This document shows, piece by piece, positions 41,230-52,829 of a DNA stretch of 64,000 nucleotides (position 1 is its first letter; every line of letters starts with the position of its first letter). A model generated the notes under the pieces. It worked only from the letters and a program-made list of their open reading frames with translations, had not been told where the DNA came from and did no database searches. The stretch is from positions 3,844,001 through 3,908,000 of the forward strand of contig CM066288.1 of NCBI GenBank assembly GCA_033816765.1, written 5' to 3'. Made by a program: the position numbers and the translations under genes. This stretch comes from Nothopassalora personata (Eukaryota > Ascomycota > Dothideomycetes > Mycosphaerellales > Mycosphaerellaceae).

Positions 41230-43347
41230 CTATTCGCTGAGTTCGGCATTTCCATCGTCCTGAGCCTCGTCAGATGCCTCGTCCGCTACGACAGGCTTTT
41301 CGTCCAGAGGCGTCTCGTCAGACCGACCAGCGGAGACATCTTCTTCATCGTCGTTACCATCCTCATCGAGACCCTCTTCTTCGTCAACGTTCTCGCCACT
41401 TGCGTACTCCTCCTTATCGTCCGAAGGCATGCCTATGCCTTCTTGCAGCCGCCGTTGTACTTCTGCAACGAGTAGTTGCCTCCGCCGTCTCCCAACGTCC
41501 CCTGCTAACGCCATCTCGCGGAATGCCGCAGGGTCAACACATCCTTGCGACTGTTCCCATTCGGCTTCATACTCCATTTCCTCGCGCCAACCCAGATCTC
41601 CGATCAACGCACCGTGAATTGGACCGGGGTCCGGGGGCAGCAATGAGCGCGAAACATCGGCATCCTCCACAGCCTCGATGTGTAGGAGTCTCCGCATGCG
41701 TTTTTCCTCGGTCGTGTCTGCACGTCGGTCGACTGCTTCAAGGTATGCAGTCTCGGCACGGCAGAAGTCTGCCGGACTCAAGGCACGTTTGCGTTTTCTC
41801 CAATGCCTCCGAGTGGGCCTTGCGGGCTTGTGGGACCCAGAATTGCCGTGGTCTGGGCTATCTGCGTCGCTGACATCAGTGAACATTTCACTGTTGCGGA
41901 GAATTTCGTCCAGTTCCTCCTCATCGAAGTCTTTGTCAAGATTGGTGTCACCGCGACCACGAGGCATTTTCAGCCCAAGCTCAAACTCGACTTCGTCGTA
42001 GCTCAGTCGGCGGCCTTGCTTCGTGCCTGGTCGACCATCTGCAAACTTCTTTGAGTCGCTGTAGACATCGACCTTGCATCTGCGTGCGCAGGTCGCCCAG
42101 TATTGCTTTACATTTCGCGGCATACTCAACACATCCAGTGTAGCGTGCACATCAGCGTCGCGTACGACTGCAGACGGCGCCCAGTCTGTGCGACTGGAGT
42201 TCTCGGCGCGAAGCCTTGTCAAGGCTTGGAAAATGGTAACTTGCACCAGCCGGCGAGTCAAGCTGATTGTGAGGTCGTGTAAGTCTGCAAAAGCTGACCT
42301 GAGCATAGCCGGTCCATCGGTGTCTGTTGGGAGAGCATGTAGATGATGCCAATTCTGTTGCGCATCGTCACCGTTGTTCATGAATATGTCAGTGGAAAGC
42401 TCAAGGAAGGCAGCTGGTCGTAAGAGACTTTCGGGCTTGGTGGCTGCAGCGATAGACGTCGAAGATAGCTCAGCTGGGCAGGCAAGAGGTTTACTATCTA
42501 GCTCGTTATCAGCATCACCTTGTTGCTCGATCGATTCTTCATACGCCTGTTCAATCTTATCGGCAGCTTGCATGTCTATAAGCCATCCATCACCATTTAA
42601 GTTTCGTTCTGCCTTGACATCTTGATCGTGAACGTGGCATTCCAGTGCTGTGGCAGCAGCATCCAGAGCAGACTCAAGTTCGCTTGGGATTTCAAACGCT
42701 GCCGGCACATCGCTCATGTGTGCTTCGTTGACAAGACTGCCATGCGTGGAGTTGTCTGACACTCCTTCACTGAGTAGCATCAAATAGGCCTTGATTTCTG
42801 CGATACCTTTCGTTGGCACCGATTGACACAAAGATGGAAGGTCGCTGATGCCCGAGCGCTCTATCCTGCGAAAGAGATTGTCTTTCTCGCGCGCGGTCCA
42901 GTACGAGCCTCCGATCTGGGAGGAGCCTAATGATGGTGCCTTGCCACTTGAACGCCGCCGCGCATCTGCAATATCGATGTTGAGTAGATCGCGATATGCT
43001 GTGCTCAGATGTTGCTTCAATTCTTTCCGCCTCGACTTAGTGGACCGAGACTGGAGGCCTTTTTGTTGGCGGGAGATCCTTTGGCGAGGTTTTTCTGAGG
43101 AACGAGATTTCCTTTTGCTGGATTTCCCTTCGCCGGCTTCGAGTACTGCGTCTGACTCGTCGAGGAGTCGGCTCCGAGACGGTAAGGTCCCTTCGCGCGT
43201 TGCGACTGTCTGTTGAGACCCGAGTTGAGTTTGGTGAGCTCGTCGACTTTGGCCTGGAGAGTCTTGGCCTGGCCCTTGACTGTCTGAGTCTGATTCCTGT
43301 TCATCTTCACTGTCGTCGTATTCGTCTACGGAAGACGATGCAACCAT
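41230..43347 (-). CDS. RRN5: RNA polymerase I upstream factor subunit Rrn5-like
   Basis: Single exon, 705 aa, ATG at 43347. After a 145-residue acidic then basic disordered start comes a SANT/Myb-like domain at about 148-192 (SYWTAREKDNLFRRI...IAEIKAYLMLL). Mid-protein helices (about 370-470, including DVLSMPRNVKQYW) fit the histone-fold-like part of fungal Rrn5. Basic and acidic segments alternate, and the last 60 residues are strongly acidic. In yeast Rrn5 belongs to the upstream activation factor that binds the rDNA promoter and recruits RNA polymerase I. It diverges from IRC3 across 285 bp. Identification rests on the SANT position and overall architecture, so it is good but not certain; another SANT-domain nuclear protein is the alternative. 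Confidence 0.7.
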   Translation of the reverse strand: MVASSSVDEYDDSEDEQESDSDSQGPGQDSPGQSRRAHQTQLGSQQTVATREGTLPSRSRLLDESDAVLEAGEGKSSKRKSRSSEKPRQRISRQQKGLQSRSTKSRRKELKQHLSTAYRDLLNIDIADARRRSSGKAPSLGSSQIGGSYWTAREKDNLFRRIERSGISDLPSLCQSVPTKGIAEIKAYLMLLSEGVSDNSTHGSLVNEAHMSDVPAAFEIPSELESALDAAATALECHVHDQDVKAERNLNGDGWLIDMQAADKIEQAYEESIEQQGDADNELDSKPLACPAELSSTSIAAATKPESLLRPAAFLELSTDIFMNNGDDAQQNWHHLHALPTDTDGPAMLRSAFADLHDLTISLTRRLVQVTIFQALTRLRAENSSRTDWAPSAVVRDADVHATLDVLSMPRNVKQYWATCARRCKVDVYSDSKKFADGRPGTKQGRRLSYDEVEFELGLKMPRGRGDTNLDKDFDEEELDEILRNSEMFTDVSDADSPDHGNSGSHKPARPTRRHWRKRKRALSPADFCRAETAYLEAVDRRADTTEEKRMRRLLHIEAVEDADVSRSLLPPDPGPIHGALIGDLGWREEMEYEAEWEQSQGCVDPAAFREMALAGDVGRRRRQLLVAEVQRRLQEGIGMPSDDKEEYASGENVDEEEGLDEDGNDDEEDVSAGRSDETPLDEKPVVADEASDEAQDDGNAELSE

Positions 43348-43632
43348 CGCAAGGCACGAGGCGTCACTGGTGTTTCGTCAGCACTGAAGGTCGGCAGATA
43401 GAAGTATGTTGCGGAGTGTGCACAGTCGCATCCAGTGCACAGCCCAATGAAATCTAACTGTTGTTTAGGCGACACCAGTAATATTTGACCGCTCAGACCT
43501 AATTTTAGTGGACTGTGCAAAGGATGCCATGACGTTTGGTGTCACCTTTTTAAAGCAGGCCGAAGTCCCGCAACAGTCCCAAACGCGAAACTGCCACGAC
43601 GTGCTTCATCATCACCACATCCCATCAACTTC
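43348..43632. promoter_or_regulatory. Bidirectional promoter region RRN5/IRC3
   Basis: 285 bp between divergent start codons. A CCAAT box is at 43444-43448 near the middle. No long open frame of its own is seen. Confidence 0.5.
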
Positions 43633-45690
43633 ATGTGGCGTTCTGCGTCCATCGCTCGCCGTGTACATAGAGTGATCATCGACTGTACGGCGACACGAAG
43701 TCACGCACCCGTTTTGACCGGAACCTTGCGCACATCGTGGGCTGAATCACCCGGCTGCATTCAACGATGCATCAGATACACCAGCACATCGACCACAGTG
43801 GAAGGCAACCGGAAAGTCCAGCTGCGCGACTACCAGGAAGACAGCATACAAGCTGTACTCAATCACCTTGCGAAAGGGCAGAAGCGGTTGGGTATCTCGC
43901 TCGCCACTGGCAGCGGGAAGACCGTGATCTTCAGTCATCTGGTAGATCGAGTGCCAGCACCAAGTGAAAATGCCACCCAGACACTCATACTCGCACATCG
44001 ACGCGAGTTGATTGAGCAGGCCGCTCGGCATTGTCAGCAGCTCTACCCCGACAAGACCGTGGAGATCGAAATGGGCAAGCACAAAGCATCCGGTCTGGCA
44101 GATATCACGCTTGCCTCTGTGCCCACCTTGGCGCGCTCAACAGATCGCCTCCTCAAGCTCGACCGCACCCGCTTCAAGCTGGTCATAGTAGACGAGGCCC
44201 ATCATATTGTGACACCTAGCTACATGACCATCCTCGATCACTTTCGCCTGGCCGATGCCGACAGCCTGGAAGACACGGCGCTTGTTGGCGTCTCTGCTAC
44301 GTTCTCGAGACATGATGGCATAGAACTGGGCGCTGCCATAGACCACATTGTTTACCACAAGTAGGTGACTGCCTCGTAACAAAGTTGCCCGTGCTCACGG
44401 CATTGTAGGGACTATGTAGAAATGATCGAGGACGATTGGCTCACTAAGCCAATATTTAGTACTGTCAAGACTGGTGTGAACCTTGATAAGGTGAAAGTCG
44501 CGGGTGGTGACTTCCAGTCGAAAGCGCTGTCTAAAGTTGTCAATACGCCTGAGACCAACCTTGCCACATTGAGAGCTTGGCTTGCAAAGGCAGGAAACAG
44601 GAAATCTACCCTTGTATTCTGTGTTGACCTTGCTCACGTCGCAGCCCTTACTGCCATGTTTCGTCGACACAATATTGATGCACGCTTCATCAAAGGCTCG
44701 ACACGGCCGCAAGAACGAGCAGAGCGCTTGCAGGCGTTCAAGGCTGGCGAATTTCCAGTGCTTCTCAACTGCGGGATCTTCACCGAGGGTACTGATATAC
44801 CTAACGTCGACTGTATCTTGATAGCGAGGCCGACCCAGTCAAGGAATTTGTTGATGCAGATCATTGGTCGCGGTCTGCGGCAGCATCAAGGGAAAGAGGA
44901 CTGCCATATCATTGACATGGTATCATCACTTGAAGGCGGGATCGTCACCACTCCTACATTGTTTGGACTTGATCCACAAGAGCTCGTGGAAGAAGCTGAC
45001 TTCAAGACGATGAAGAGCTTGAAGGAGAAAAAGGAGCAAGAGAAGCTCAGGGAAGAACAAGCAGTCCTCGCTGCTGGTGAACCACCACCCGAACTGAAGG
45101 GCGACATCATCTTCACCGATTATGACAGCGTCAATGATCTGATTGAGGATACCAGGGGCGAGAGACACATCCGCGAGATCTCACCATTTGCCTGGGTGCA
45201 GATAGACGACACAAAGTACATCCTCACAAACCTGGATGGCGCCAACGTTAGCATCAAGAAAGAAGGGAGTGAATATGTCCTCAGGTACACAGCAAGATTA
45301 CCAGATGGCTCGACTTCTAAAGCCCCCTATGCCAGGCCACGACAGATAGGAAAATGTCCAAAGTTTGAGGGAGCCGTATATGGTGCCGACACATTCGCAT
45401 CAGAGACGTTCCCGCACCTCTTGATCTTAAAATCTGCGTTCTGGCGAGGGAAGCCTGCGTCCATGACCCAAATCGACTATCTGAACAAATTCCGCACAGA
45501 GGATGAGCAGCTTCAGCATGGCATGGTCACCAAAGGCCAGGCAGCCGACCTGATCACAAAGATCAAACATGGTGCTCGAGGGCGTTTCCGCCGTATGACT
45601 GGTGAGAAGAGGAAAGCACAGAAGAAAGTGCAGCAATTACGACAGCGGCAGAGTAGAGAACAGGTGATGGTGGGACCTGTGGTGAGATAA
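43633..45690 (+). CDS. IRC3: Mitochondrial DEAD/DEAH-box helicase Irc3-like
   Basis: Exons 43633-44360 and 44409-45690 join across a 48-bp GT-AG intron (GTAGGT...TTGTAG) into 669 aa, restoring the conserved [12 protein letters not shown] segment. Residues 1-25 are Arg-rich without acids, a mitochondrial targeting signal. Superfamily 2 motifs: Q-like RDYQ (65-68), I ATGSGKT (91-97), II DEAH (188-191), III SAT (222-224), [11 protein letters not shown] (393-401). A C-terminal region rich in Lys/Arg follows. Yeast Irc3 is a DNA-branch helicase for mitochondrial genome maintenance. All catalytic motifs are intact. It shares its promoter region with RRN5. Confidence 0.85.
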
Positions 45691-46764
45691 GCCAGCGGAT
45701 AATCGAAGATCTGTTCATGAGGCTGTTCCGGCGTGCCAAGCCGGATAGGTCGTCTGTGACCTATGCAGTCTCAGCCGCATATCGAAGCTCCATGCTATCG
45801 GATCAGGTCATGACGAGATAGATATGGTTGTCGGCAGGTTGCATTCCAAGGTATCGTGGTTGATAGCAGGCAAACGGGGTTAGCTCCGCATCGTTTCGAT
45901 AGTCTTGCATGACAGGCTGCATGAGCGTTCGGCTCCACCTTGATCGCGCCTTCCCATTGTGACCAGTGCCTTCCCACGGACCAGGCATCGAGGTAGGTCT
46001 TCAACCACCACCTTCTCATACACACGGTGAAGCGCGCGCGCATGGCCCTGTGGAGACCGGGCCGATGCGAACGCCATGAATTGATGGAAATAGGCATGAA
46101 ACATTGCAGCTCGAGCAGCGGGCATTACAAGCTGCAACCTTGACGATGATGGAACAATTTTTGCGGGCGTGTCCGTGGTTGAGTCATGCAGTATGAATGG
46201 AGACGGGTTGGAGAAGGCAAGGATGTGAAAGAAAAGTACGAACGCATTGATCGTTTAATGGTCGCGTTGGCAGTGGTAGCCTCGATCAAGCTTCAGCACC
46301 GAGTGGACGTCCCAGGCTTGCAGTGAGACTGTTCATGGAGGCGGCGACGATACACACGCTCGTCATTGCTATTGTAGCATCGCCGCGTGGCAGTGGGGTG
46401 CATCTTTTGGGCGAGATGGCGTAGATGTCGTACGCATTCGTGATTTCGCTGCTCTTTAGTGGGTGGACACCTGCACTGGAGCAGTGGAGGTTATCTCCTC
46501 CTCCGTGCACGGACTCGGTCGTAGCGTGCAGGTTCAACCTCCTGCTCCTTCACATCTCGGCACAGCGCTTCTACTGTACCTGCCACTCTTTTTTGACTGT
46601 GCAGCACTCCGACCCTGTGCACCGTGTCGTCGGCGCTTTGTCGTTGCGGCAGCCAAAGCGATCCACACTGTCATCACCCACTGTCGCTACCAGCAAGGCC
46701 GCCCGCTTCATGCTGCGAACCCCGTGAGACGGCTACGCGGTGGTAGCGCACTCCCTCAGCGCTG
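45691..46764. other. Intergenic, overlapping minor ORFs, no supported gene
   Basis: At 45795-46137 three minus-strand frames are open at once over about 200 bp, so none can be chosen. Plus-strand frames at 46425-46765 run into the BST1 leader. I see no domain or splice evidence. Confidence 0.4.
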
Positions 46765-49700
46765 ATGACGATACGGACGTCCAGCGAACATGAGGACCGG
46801 AACAAGCCTGCGCAATCCACTCTCAGTGCTCAACCAGAGGATCAGGCGAAGGGCGTCAAGGGCAAGGGCAAGGGCAAGGGCAAGAGCCGCGATATGACGA
46901 CGCGCGACAGCAATCGGGGCGGCGCACGGCAGTCGGCGCGATTGCAGGAGCGGAAGCAGAGCAGAGAACTGAGCGTGTCACCGGTCATAGAGGGCAACAG
47001 TCCATTGCTGCGCACGTGGATTCCCAGTCCGGCGCTGGAGAAAGTCCCTTTGGTCGAAGCCATCCCGACAGTCGCACCCGATACGCCAGTTCAAGACCAT
47101 CTCAGACAGCATGCCTCACGACTGCGATCGCCCTGGCGCTGCTCGTTTCTCACCCTCGCCACAAGTATCAGCGCGCTATTGCTGTTGTTCACGATTGTGC
47201 AATCGTTCCTGAACCGACAGCAGGACCCGAAGGGATGCGCGATGAGCTACATGATGCCAAAATTCATCCCGTTGCCCGACTTCAGCACCGAACATACTCG
47301 CTTTGCTAGCAAATACTCCCTCTATTTGTACCGTGAGGCAAATGTGGACGAGGACGTGCGCGTCAAGGGCATACCGGTGCTTTTCATTCCTGGTAACGCG
47401 GGCAGCTACCGCCAAGTAAGACCGATCTCTTCAGAGGCGGCGCGATACTTTCACGATACCCTGCGGATGGATGGTCATGCCATTGCAGATGGCAAGCGAC
47501 CGCTGGATTTCTTCACGGTGGACTTCAACGAGGAGCTCATTGCCTTCCACGGACAGACTCTCCTGGATCAAGCCGAGTATCTCAATGAGGCAGTAGCGTA
47601 CATTCTGTCGCTATACCACCAACCGCAGCGCTCATTGCGTGAGCCTGGACTTCCGGACCCAAAGTCGGTCATCATACTTGGTCATTCGATGGGTGGTGTG
47701 GTAGCCAGGACAATGCTACGAATGCCAAACTACCAGGAGAAGACAATCAACACAATTATAACACTGTCTGCACCACACGCGAGACCACCAATCTCGTTCG
47801 ATCCTGCCATGGTCGAGACGTATAACGAGGTCAACACATTTTGGAGAGATGCTTACTCCGGTTTGATTGCCGGCCAGAACCCCCTGGATGATGTCACCCT
47901 AGTCTCTGTCGCCGGTGGTGGACTTGACACTATGATCCCATCGGAATACACAAGCCTGACCTCGCTTGTACCTGATACACATGGTTTCACTGTATTCACG
48001 TCAAGCATACCCAATGTATGGACTGGGATGGACCATTTAGCCATTATGTGGTGTGATCAATTCAGGAAAGCCCTGGTCAAAGCGATTTTTGATGTGATTG
48101 ACGTAAGGCGGCCGGGGCAGACGCGCAGTCGGCCTGAACGGATTCGAGCGCTCAGGAAGAGGCTATTGACGGGTATGGAGCCAGTAGTCGAGAAAGGACT
48201 ATTGGAGAAGGAGCCAAACTTCTTCCTCACCTTGGAGCACAGCTCTACTGCGATCATGTCGCACGGCGAACGGCTTGTACTGCGGTCTCTTGGTGACGCA
48301 GGTACGACAAGGGCACACGTAATGCCTGTGCCAGCACAGCCCTTCGTTGAAGGCAGCAAGTTCACGCTGCTGACAGATCAGACTTTGGATGCTGGCGACG
48401 AAGAAGGCACTTTGTCAGTACTGCTGTGCAGCGTGTTTCCGCCGCCGAGCGGCTTCCCCGTGCTATCCTACGCCATCAACCTGGACTCCACAGGCAACTC
48501 AGCAGGATCTACGCGGCTTGCCTGTAAGAATGCCGCGTCGGATGTATCGTTGCTTCCAGCTTCCACCGACACCTCGGTCAATGCGTTCGACAATGCGAAG
48601 CCATTCTCGTATCTACAGTATGACCTCCACACCATTGCCGACTACCAGTTTGTGGCGGTACTCGAAAAGGCAAAAGAGCGTCAGCCTGGCTGGGTGTTGG
48701 CAGAGTTCAGCCAAGCAGCAGCGGCGTCTATCAAAATCAACAAGGGACATCACCAGATCCTCATGAGTGGTCTCAAGGTCAGACTGCCGAAGCAAAGACC
48801 CATGATGACAGAGATCAAGATTCCGGAGGTGCACTCGACTCTGTTCGCCTACTCGCTCCAAGTCAAGCAAAAGAAGTGTGACAAGTACGATTCAAGCTTC
48901 GCGCCATTAATGCGTCAGTATATCGCTGAGCCATACGAGTCGAAGTACTTCGTCAACACCAAAGGTGGCAACATCAATGTGCATGGCCTATCACCATACA
49001 TGCCACCTCCGTTGCTGGGTGGAGGCGCCACTGAAGGCCTGTCACTGCAACTCTGGACCGATCCGACCTGCAACTCGACTGTTGAGGTCACGCTCAAGGT
49101 CGACAAGCTCGGCAGCGCCGGAAAGCTGGTGATGAGATACCGCACTGTTTTTGCGGCATTTCCCTTGCTTGTGGTTGCGCTCGTGCTGCGAAAGCAATTC
49201 AAAGTCTATGACACAACAGGCGTGTTCATGAGCTTTACGCAAAGCATGGACCAGTGCATCAGAACATCGCTACCCGCCATCTTCATTGCATTGACGTTCT
49301 TCGGCATCGCAGTCTCAAAGTCTAGCCACAGCATTTGGACTCGACACCTGCTCAGCACGTCGACCGGCACATCGGAGCAGACCATCGACTTTACCATCAA
49401 CGACCTTATGCTAGGAACCTCAGATCCGTTCTTTTGGTTCCTCGTTCCACTATTTGCCATCATCTCTGTTGGCATTTGCATCACCATGAACTATGTTGTG
49501 CTTATTCTGGAGCACATCTTTGCGTTGATCTTATCGCGCGTTCGTGCGTGGACGCAAAGAACGTCGGAAGACCCCAGGAAAAATCAAGCCACTGGGCCAA
49601 TGACTCCGACCCAGCGGCTTGTCACCACTGGCATACTGGTCTTGCTGGTCGTCACGGTCATACCATACCAGTTCGCTTATATGGTGCTCTGCGTTGTACA

Positions 49701-50257
49701 GGTTGCCACGTGCATTCGTGCACTAAAAGGCGCTCAGGACACACAGTCTGCTCAAAGCTACAACTTTTACAACTACACCCACTCGATGTTAGTCCTGATG
49801 CTCTGGATTCTGCCTATCAATATGCCGGTTCTGGTCGTCTGGATACACAACCTAGCCGTACACTGGCTAACGCCGTTTTCGACACATCATAATCTGCTAT
49901 GCGTGCTCGGCTACATCTTGCTGGTTGAGATGATGAGCACCAACAACATGATACCCCGGGTGACGAGTCGGTAAGTCCATTTGTGCAGCTGTTCAGTTCA
50001 TGAGCAGAATGCTAACTTTTCACAGCAGCATTCGCCTCCTCACCAACACCATAATGTTCATATTCGCCATCTACGCCGCGGCATACGGCGTCACTTACGC
50101 GTACATGATGCATTACTTCGTCAATGCGCTATGTCTGTGGTTCTTCGCCATCCATCTTTCAAGTGGGCCGGTCTCGCTGGCGAACCTGGTGCGGTACATA
50201 ACCGCAGCTGACAGCTCCTCATCATCAACGACTAGCAAGGGCAAGAAACGACCTTGA
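46765..50257 (+). CDS. BST1: GPI inositol-deacylase Bst1/PGAP1
   Basis: Exon 1 (46765-49970) and exon 2 (50026-50257) join over a 55-bp intron (GTAAGT, branch GCTAAC at 50011-50016, acceptor CACAG) to give 1,145 aa. A Lys/Gly-repeat cytosolic N-terminus (about 30-42) precedes a membrane segment (about 127-148). The PGAP1 lipase domain follows, with FIPGNAGSYRQVR (207-219) and the nucleophile in GHSMGG (Ser308). The C-terminal third holds multiple membrane helices continuing into exon 2, and the protein ends in a Ser and Lys-rich tail. The enzyme sits in the ER and removes the acyl chain from the GPI inositol, needed for export and quality control of GPI proteins. The length suits the fungal family. 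Confidence 0.92.
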
Positions 50258-50914
50258 CAGACCAACGAAACATCTCCGAGCTCACCGGCATACGGCAACT
50301 CTGGGCCCTTTCCAACGTCATAGACGGCAGTCAACCTGACTGGAGATCATGGCGGGGTATCATGAATTACTGATTGCGACTTTGCATTTTGCGCACGGCT
50401 TGGCGACATCTGCGGCATTTCTCAGCAAGCAAGGCATCAGATGGGACGGGAGGGCTTTGTATATACCTCATGCTCTAGACCCGGTACCGGAAATCCAGTA
50501 GTAAATAATGAGTAATATGTTATTCAGGCATGGCAAGCCTTCACCTTGGGAGGGCGCGCGAGCTATGTGACATGATCTCGCGGCCGGAGAACAAGCGTTG
50601 CCTGTGTACAGCGCCGTGCATGCCTTTCAGGCAAGGGAAGCTTTGCTACTCCTTCGAACCAACGCGACGATACCCGAAAGACAGTATCACTTCGTGAGCC
50701 CCAATCGCGCTGGTCCAAAGGATCTCGGAGTCACCAACTACTTCCTGGTCCGCTCAAGGTCCCACAAGACTGCATCCTCGAGCTGAGGTCATACCTGGTC
50801 TGGACTGCACATTCGTCAGCACGCCTGGTAGCTCTACTGATATAAGACAGGCTGAGCTTGCTCGGCTTTCCCTCACGCATCGTGGCGAAGACTTGCTGAA
50901 TAGAGAACACCAAC
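50258..50914. other. Intergenic, no gene seen
   Basis: Contains the BST1 3' region. The one sizeable frame (50598-50786) starts at TTG and has no coding features. Confidence 0.4.
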
Positions 50915-51814
50915 ATGCCAGCAACTTTCACCTCCGGGGCGATATCGGGACGCACGACCCAGAAGTCGTCAGCAAGATCTTCAAGCAGCACAACATCACT
51001 TCGCATCGACACTTCCGCAGCACTCTACCAGAATGCCGAGTCGGAGTACATCACTGGCCGCTCCACCCTTCCCAAGGACTTCCTCATCGATCCCAAAAAT
51101 CCTCATGTCCGAGACCTGAAAGCCGCTCGCTCCCTACTCTAGCCCCAGCAGCCATCGACAGACTTAGTCCCTCCTAACAAATCGCCTCAAAAGTCCTTCA
51201 ACATGCCTCAGGTGAACGTCCTCTACTGCCACGCCCTCGACTTCGTCACGCCCCATCGCAACCCAGGCCAAACCCTTTACTGACCCGTACCAACAAAGCC
51301 GCTCCAAAGACCTGGGCCGCGGCGTCTCCAACTTCAGCCCGGAGACGCTGCAGAAATGCGCTGAACACCCCGCGCGGACACAGAGGGATAATGTCAGACC
51401 CTCGTGCTTTTCAGGGCGGGCAGTATAATCTCCTCTTGTCGCTCTCGCGAAATTTCGCTCGTGCCCTTTGCTGCGTAAGCACAGCATCCACTATGCCGGG
51501 TCCTCGCCGTTGGCGGGTGGGTTCTTGCTCGGGAAACGTCACGGCAGATGGTGTGCAAGCTGGCAGGAGAGATTCTCCCTTGCCGACGCCTTTTGCGGGC
51601 TGGTGTGATCATGGCAGCATGCATGAGGCGGTGAAGGAAGTTGAAGTGGTTGATGTATCATTCTGCTCTCGGGGACGGCGATACGGTGATTCTGGGATCG
51701 AGTAGCGAGCTGAGCCACTTCGAGTCGAGTCTTGAGAAGGGTCGGAGTGGTCCGTTGGGGGATGATGTTGCTGCGGAATTGGATGCCTTGTGGGATGGTG
51801 TGAAGGCAGGCTAG
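50915..51814 (+). pseudogene. AKR7-type aldo-keto reductase, broken
   Basis: Pieces of one aldo-keto reductase lie in order but in shifting frames: an ATG at 50915; HDPEVVSKIFKQHNIT in the frame of 50893; RIDTSAALYQNAESE, containing the active-site Asp/Tyr region, back in the first frame; MPQVNVLYCHALDFVTP near 51,200; VSNFSPETLQKC near 51,330; YAGSSPLAGGFLLGK near 51,500; and a C-terminal ILGSSSELSHFESSLEKG...LDALWDGVKAG ending at 51814. Several single-base shifts and at least two in-frame stops separate them. AKR7 enzymes reduce aldehydes with NADPH. The lesions are indels and stops, not the RIP pattern. No function remains. Confidence 0.75.
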
Positions 51815-51900
51815 GCTGATGGTATGGCGATCGCTGATGCGAAAACGTGGTAGCCTCACTTGAGGCTAGGTTCAGGAATTTAGACTAAGAGCCAATGACT

Positions 51901-52790
51901 CTATTCTATATCGTGATCATCGCCATGCAAGAACCGCACGACAGCCGCAGCCACAACCTCCCCATCGTGCTCCAAGGGTGCCTTCTCCACAGCCTCCAGT
52001 ACCTGTCCCGTGTCTCTCTTCGCAACGGCGCCTTACTTCTGGCGTAGCTCGATCTGTTGCCGCACCATCTTCTAGTCGAACCCTAAATGTCCTTGCGATG
52101 AGAAGAGTCGATCTGAAATGTACCAGCCTTGGATCTCGGTATGCTCAGTGGGTGCCCAGACATGGACCTTTGTACCCTTATCGATAAGGCCCGTGGTCTC
52201 TGGCGATGGTACTATTGTGACATGATCCCGGTGCATCTGGTGCACGGCAAGTGTCTTATCGTTCGTGATGAACAGTTTATGGCCGACGGGCGTCAAGTCC
52301 ATCGACGTGTGTGATAGCTCCCATCGCTCTCCTGGACTGGGCTCCACTTTGGCTCCCAGCGTACCAGCCAGAAGCTGATGCCCAAAAACAGACCTGTGAA
52401 TGCGTAGTCAGTCAATAGACCTCGAAACAAGGCAGAATATTATGCTTACGCCACTGAACTTCATGTCGGGTCTAGCCTGCCACAGCCCCTGCCACAGTCC
52501 CTCGATTAGTTCGCGAAGCTGGGCTATCCACGGATCATCGCCGTGTGCATCGTACATTGGTCCCGTGATAAGCACGGCATGAACGTCTGCGGAAAGCTCA
52601 GACGCGTGGGGGACGTGACCGTGGTGGCCATGGTCCGGATCTTCAACGACGAAGTGTCGATCAAGTTCTACACCAAGTGGCAGCTCTTGTGAATAGGTGA
52701 GTGAAGATGTTCGCAAAGCTGCCTTTCTCGTGCTGAGTGTCCGGGTGAGGCTCGTCCGTTTTCAGCACCAAAACCTTGACAGAGTCTTTA
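51901..52790 (-). pseudogene. Class I glutamine amidotransferase-like gene, broken
   Basis: Minus-strand pieces match fungal GATase1-type proteins: VLVLKTDEPHPDTQHEKGSF near 52,770-52,710; after a frameshift, VLITGPMYDAHGDDPWI (52,590-52,540); a GT-AG intron (GTAAGC...TTCACAG, about 52,450-52,395); the nucleophile region (V)CFGHQLLAGTLGAK, where an extra T in a five-T run (about 52,383-52,387) breaks the frame; a His-bearing MHRDHVTIVPSP block; and a C-terminal part with stops after GHLGFD and at ELRQK. No usable start codon is visible. It neighbours the broken AKR and regulator genes. Confidence 0.7.
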
Positions 52791-52829
52791 GAGATCTTCC
52801 TTAAGTGGTCTCAGAAATTCTTCCGAATC

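Noticed and set aside
41274..41873. 199-codon plus-strand ORF inside RRN5
   Set aside because: It is a shadow of RRN5, with an Arg/His/Pro-rich composition typical of reverse frames of acidic coding DNA.
45795..46137. Minus-strand ORFs of 60-100 codons downstream of IRC3
   Set aside because: Several frames are open over the same DNA and no domain, splice signal or preferred start distinguishes any of them.
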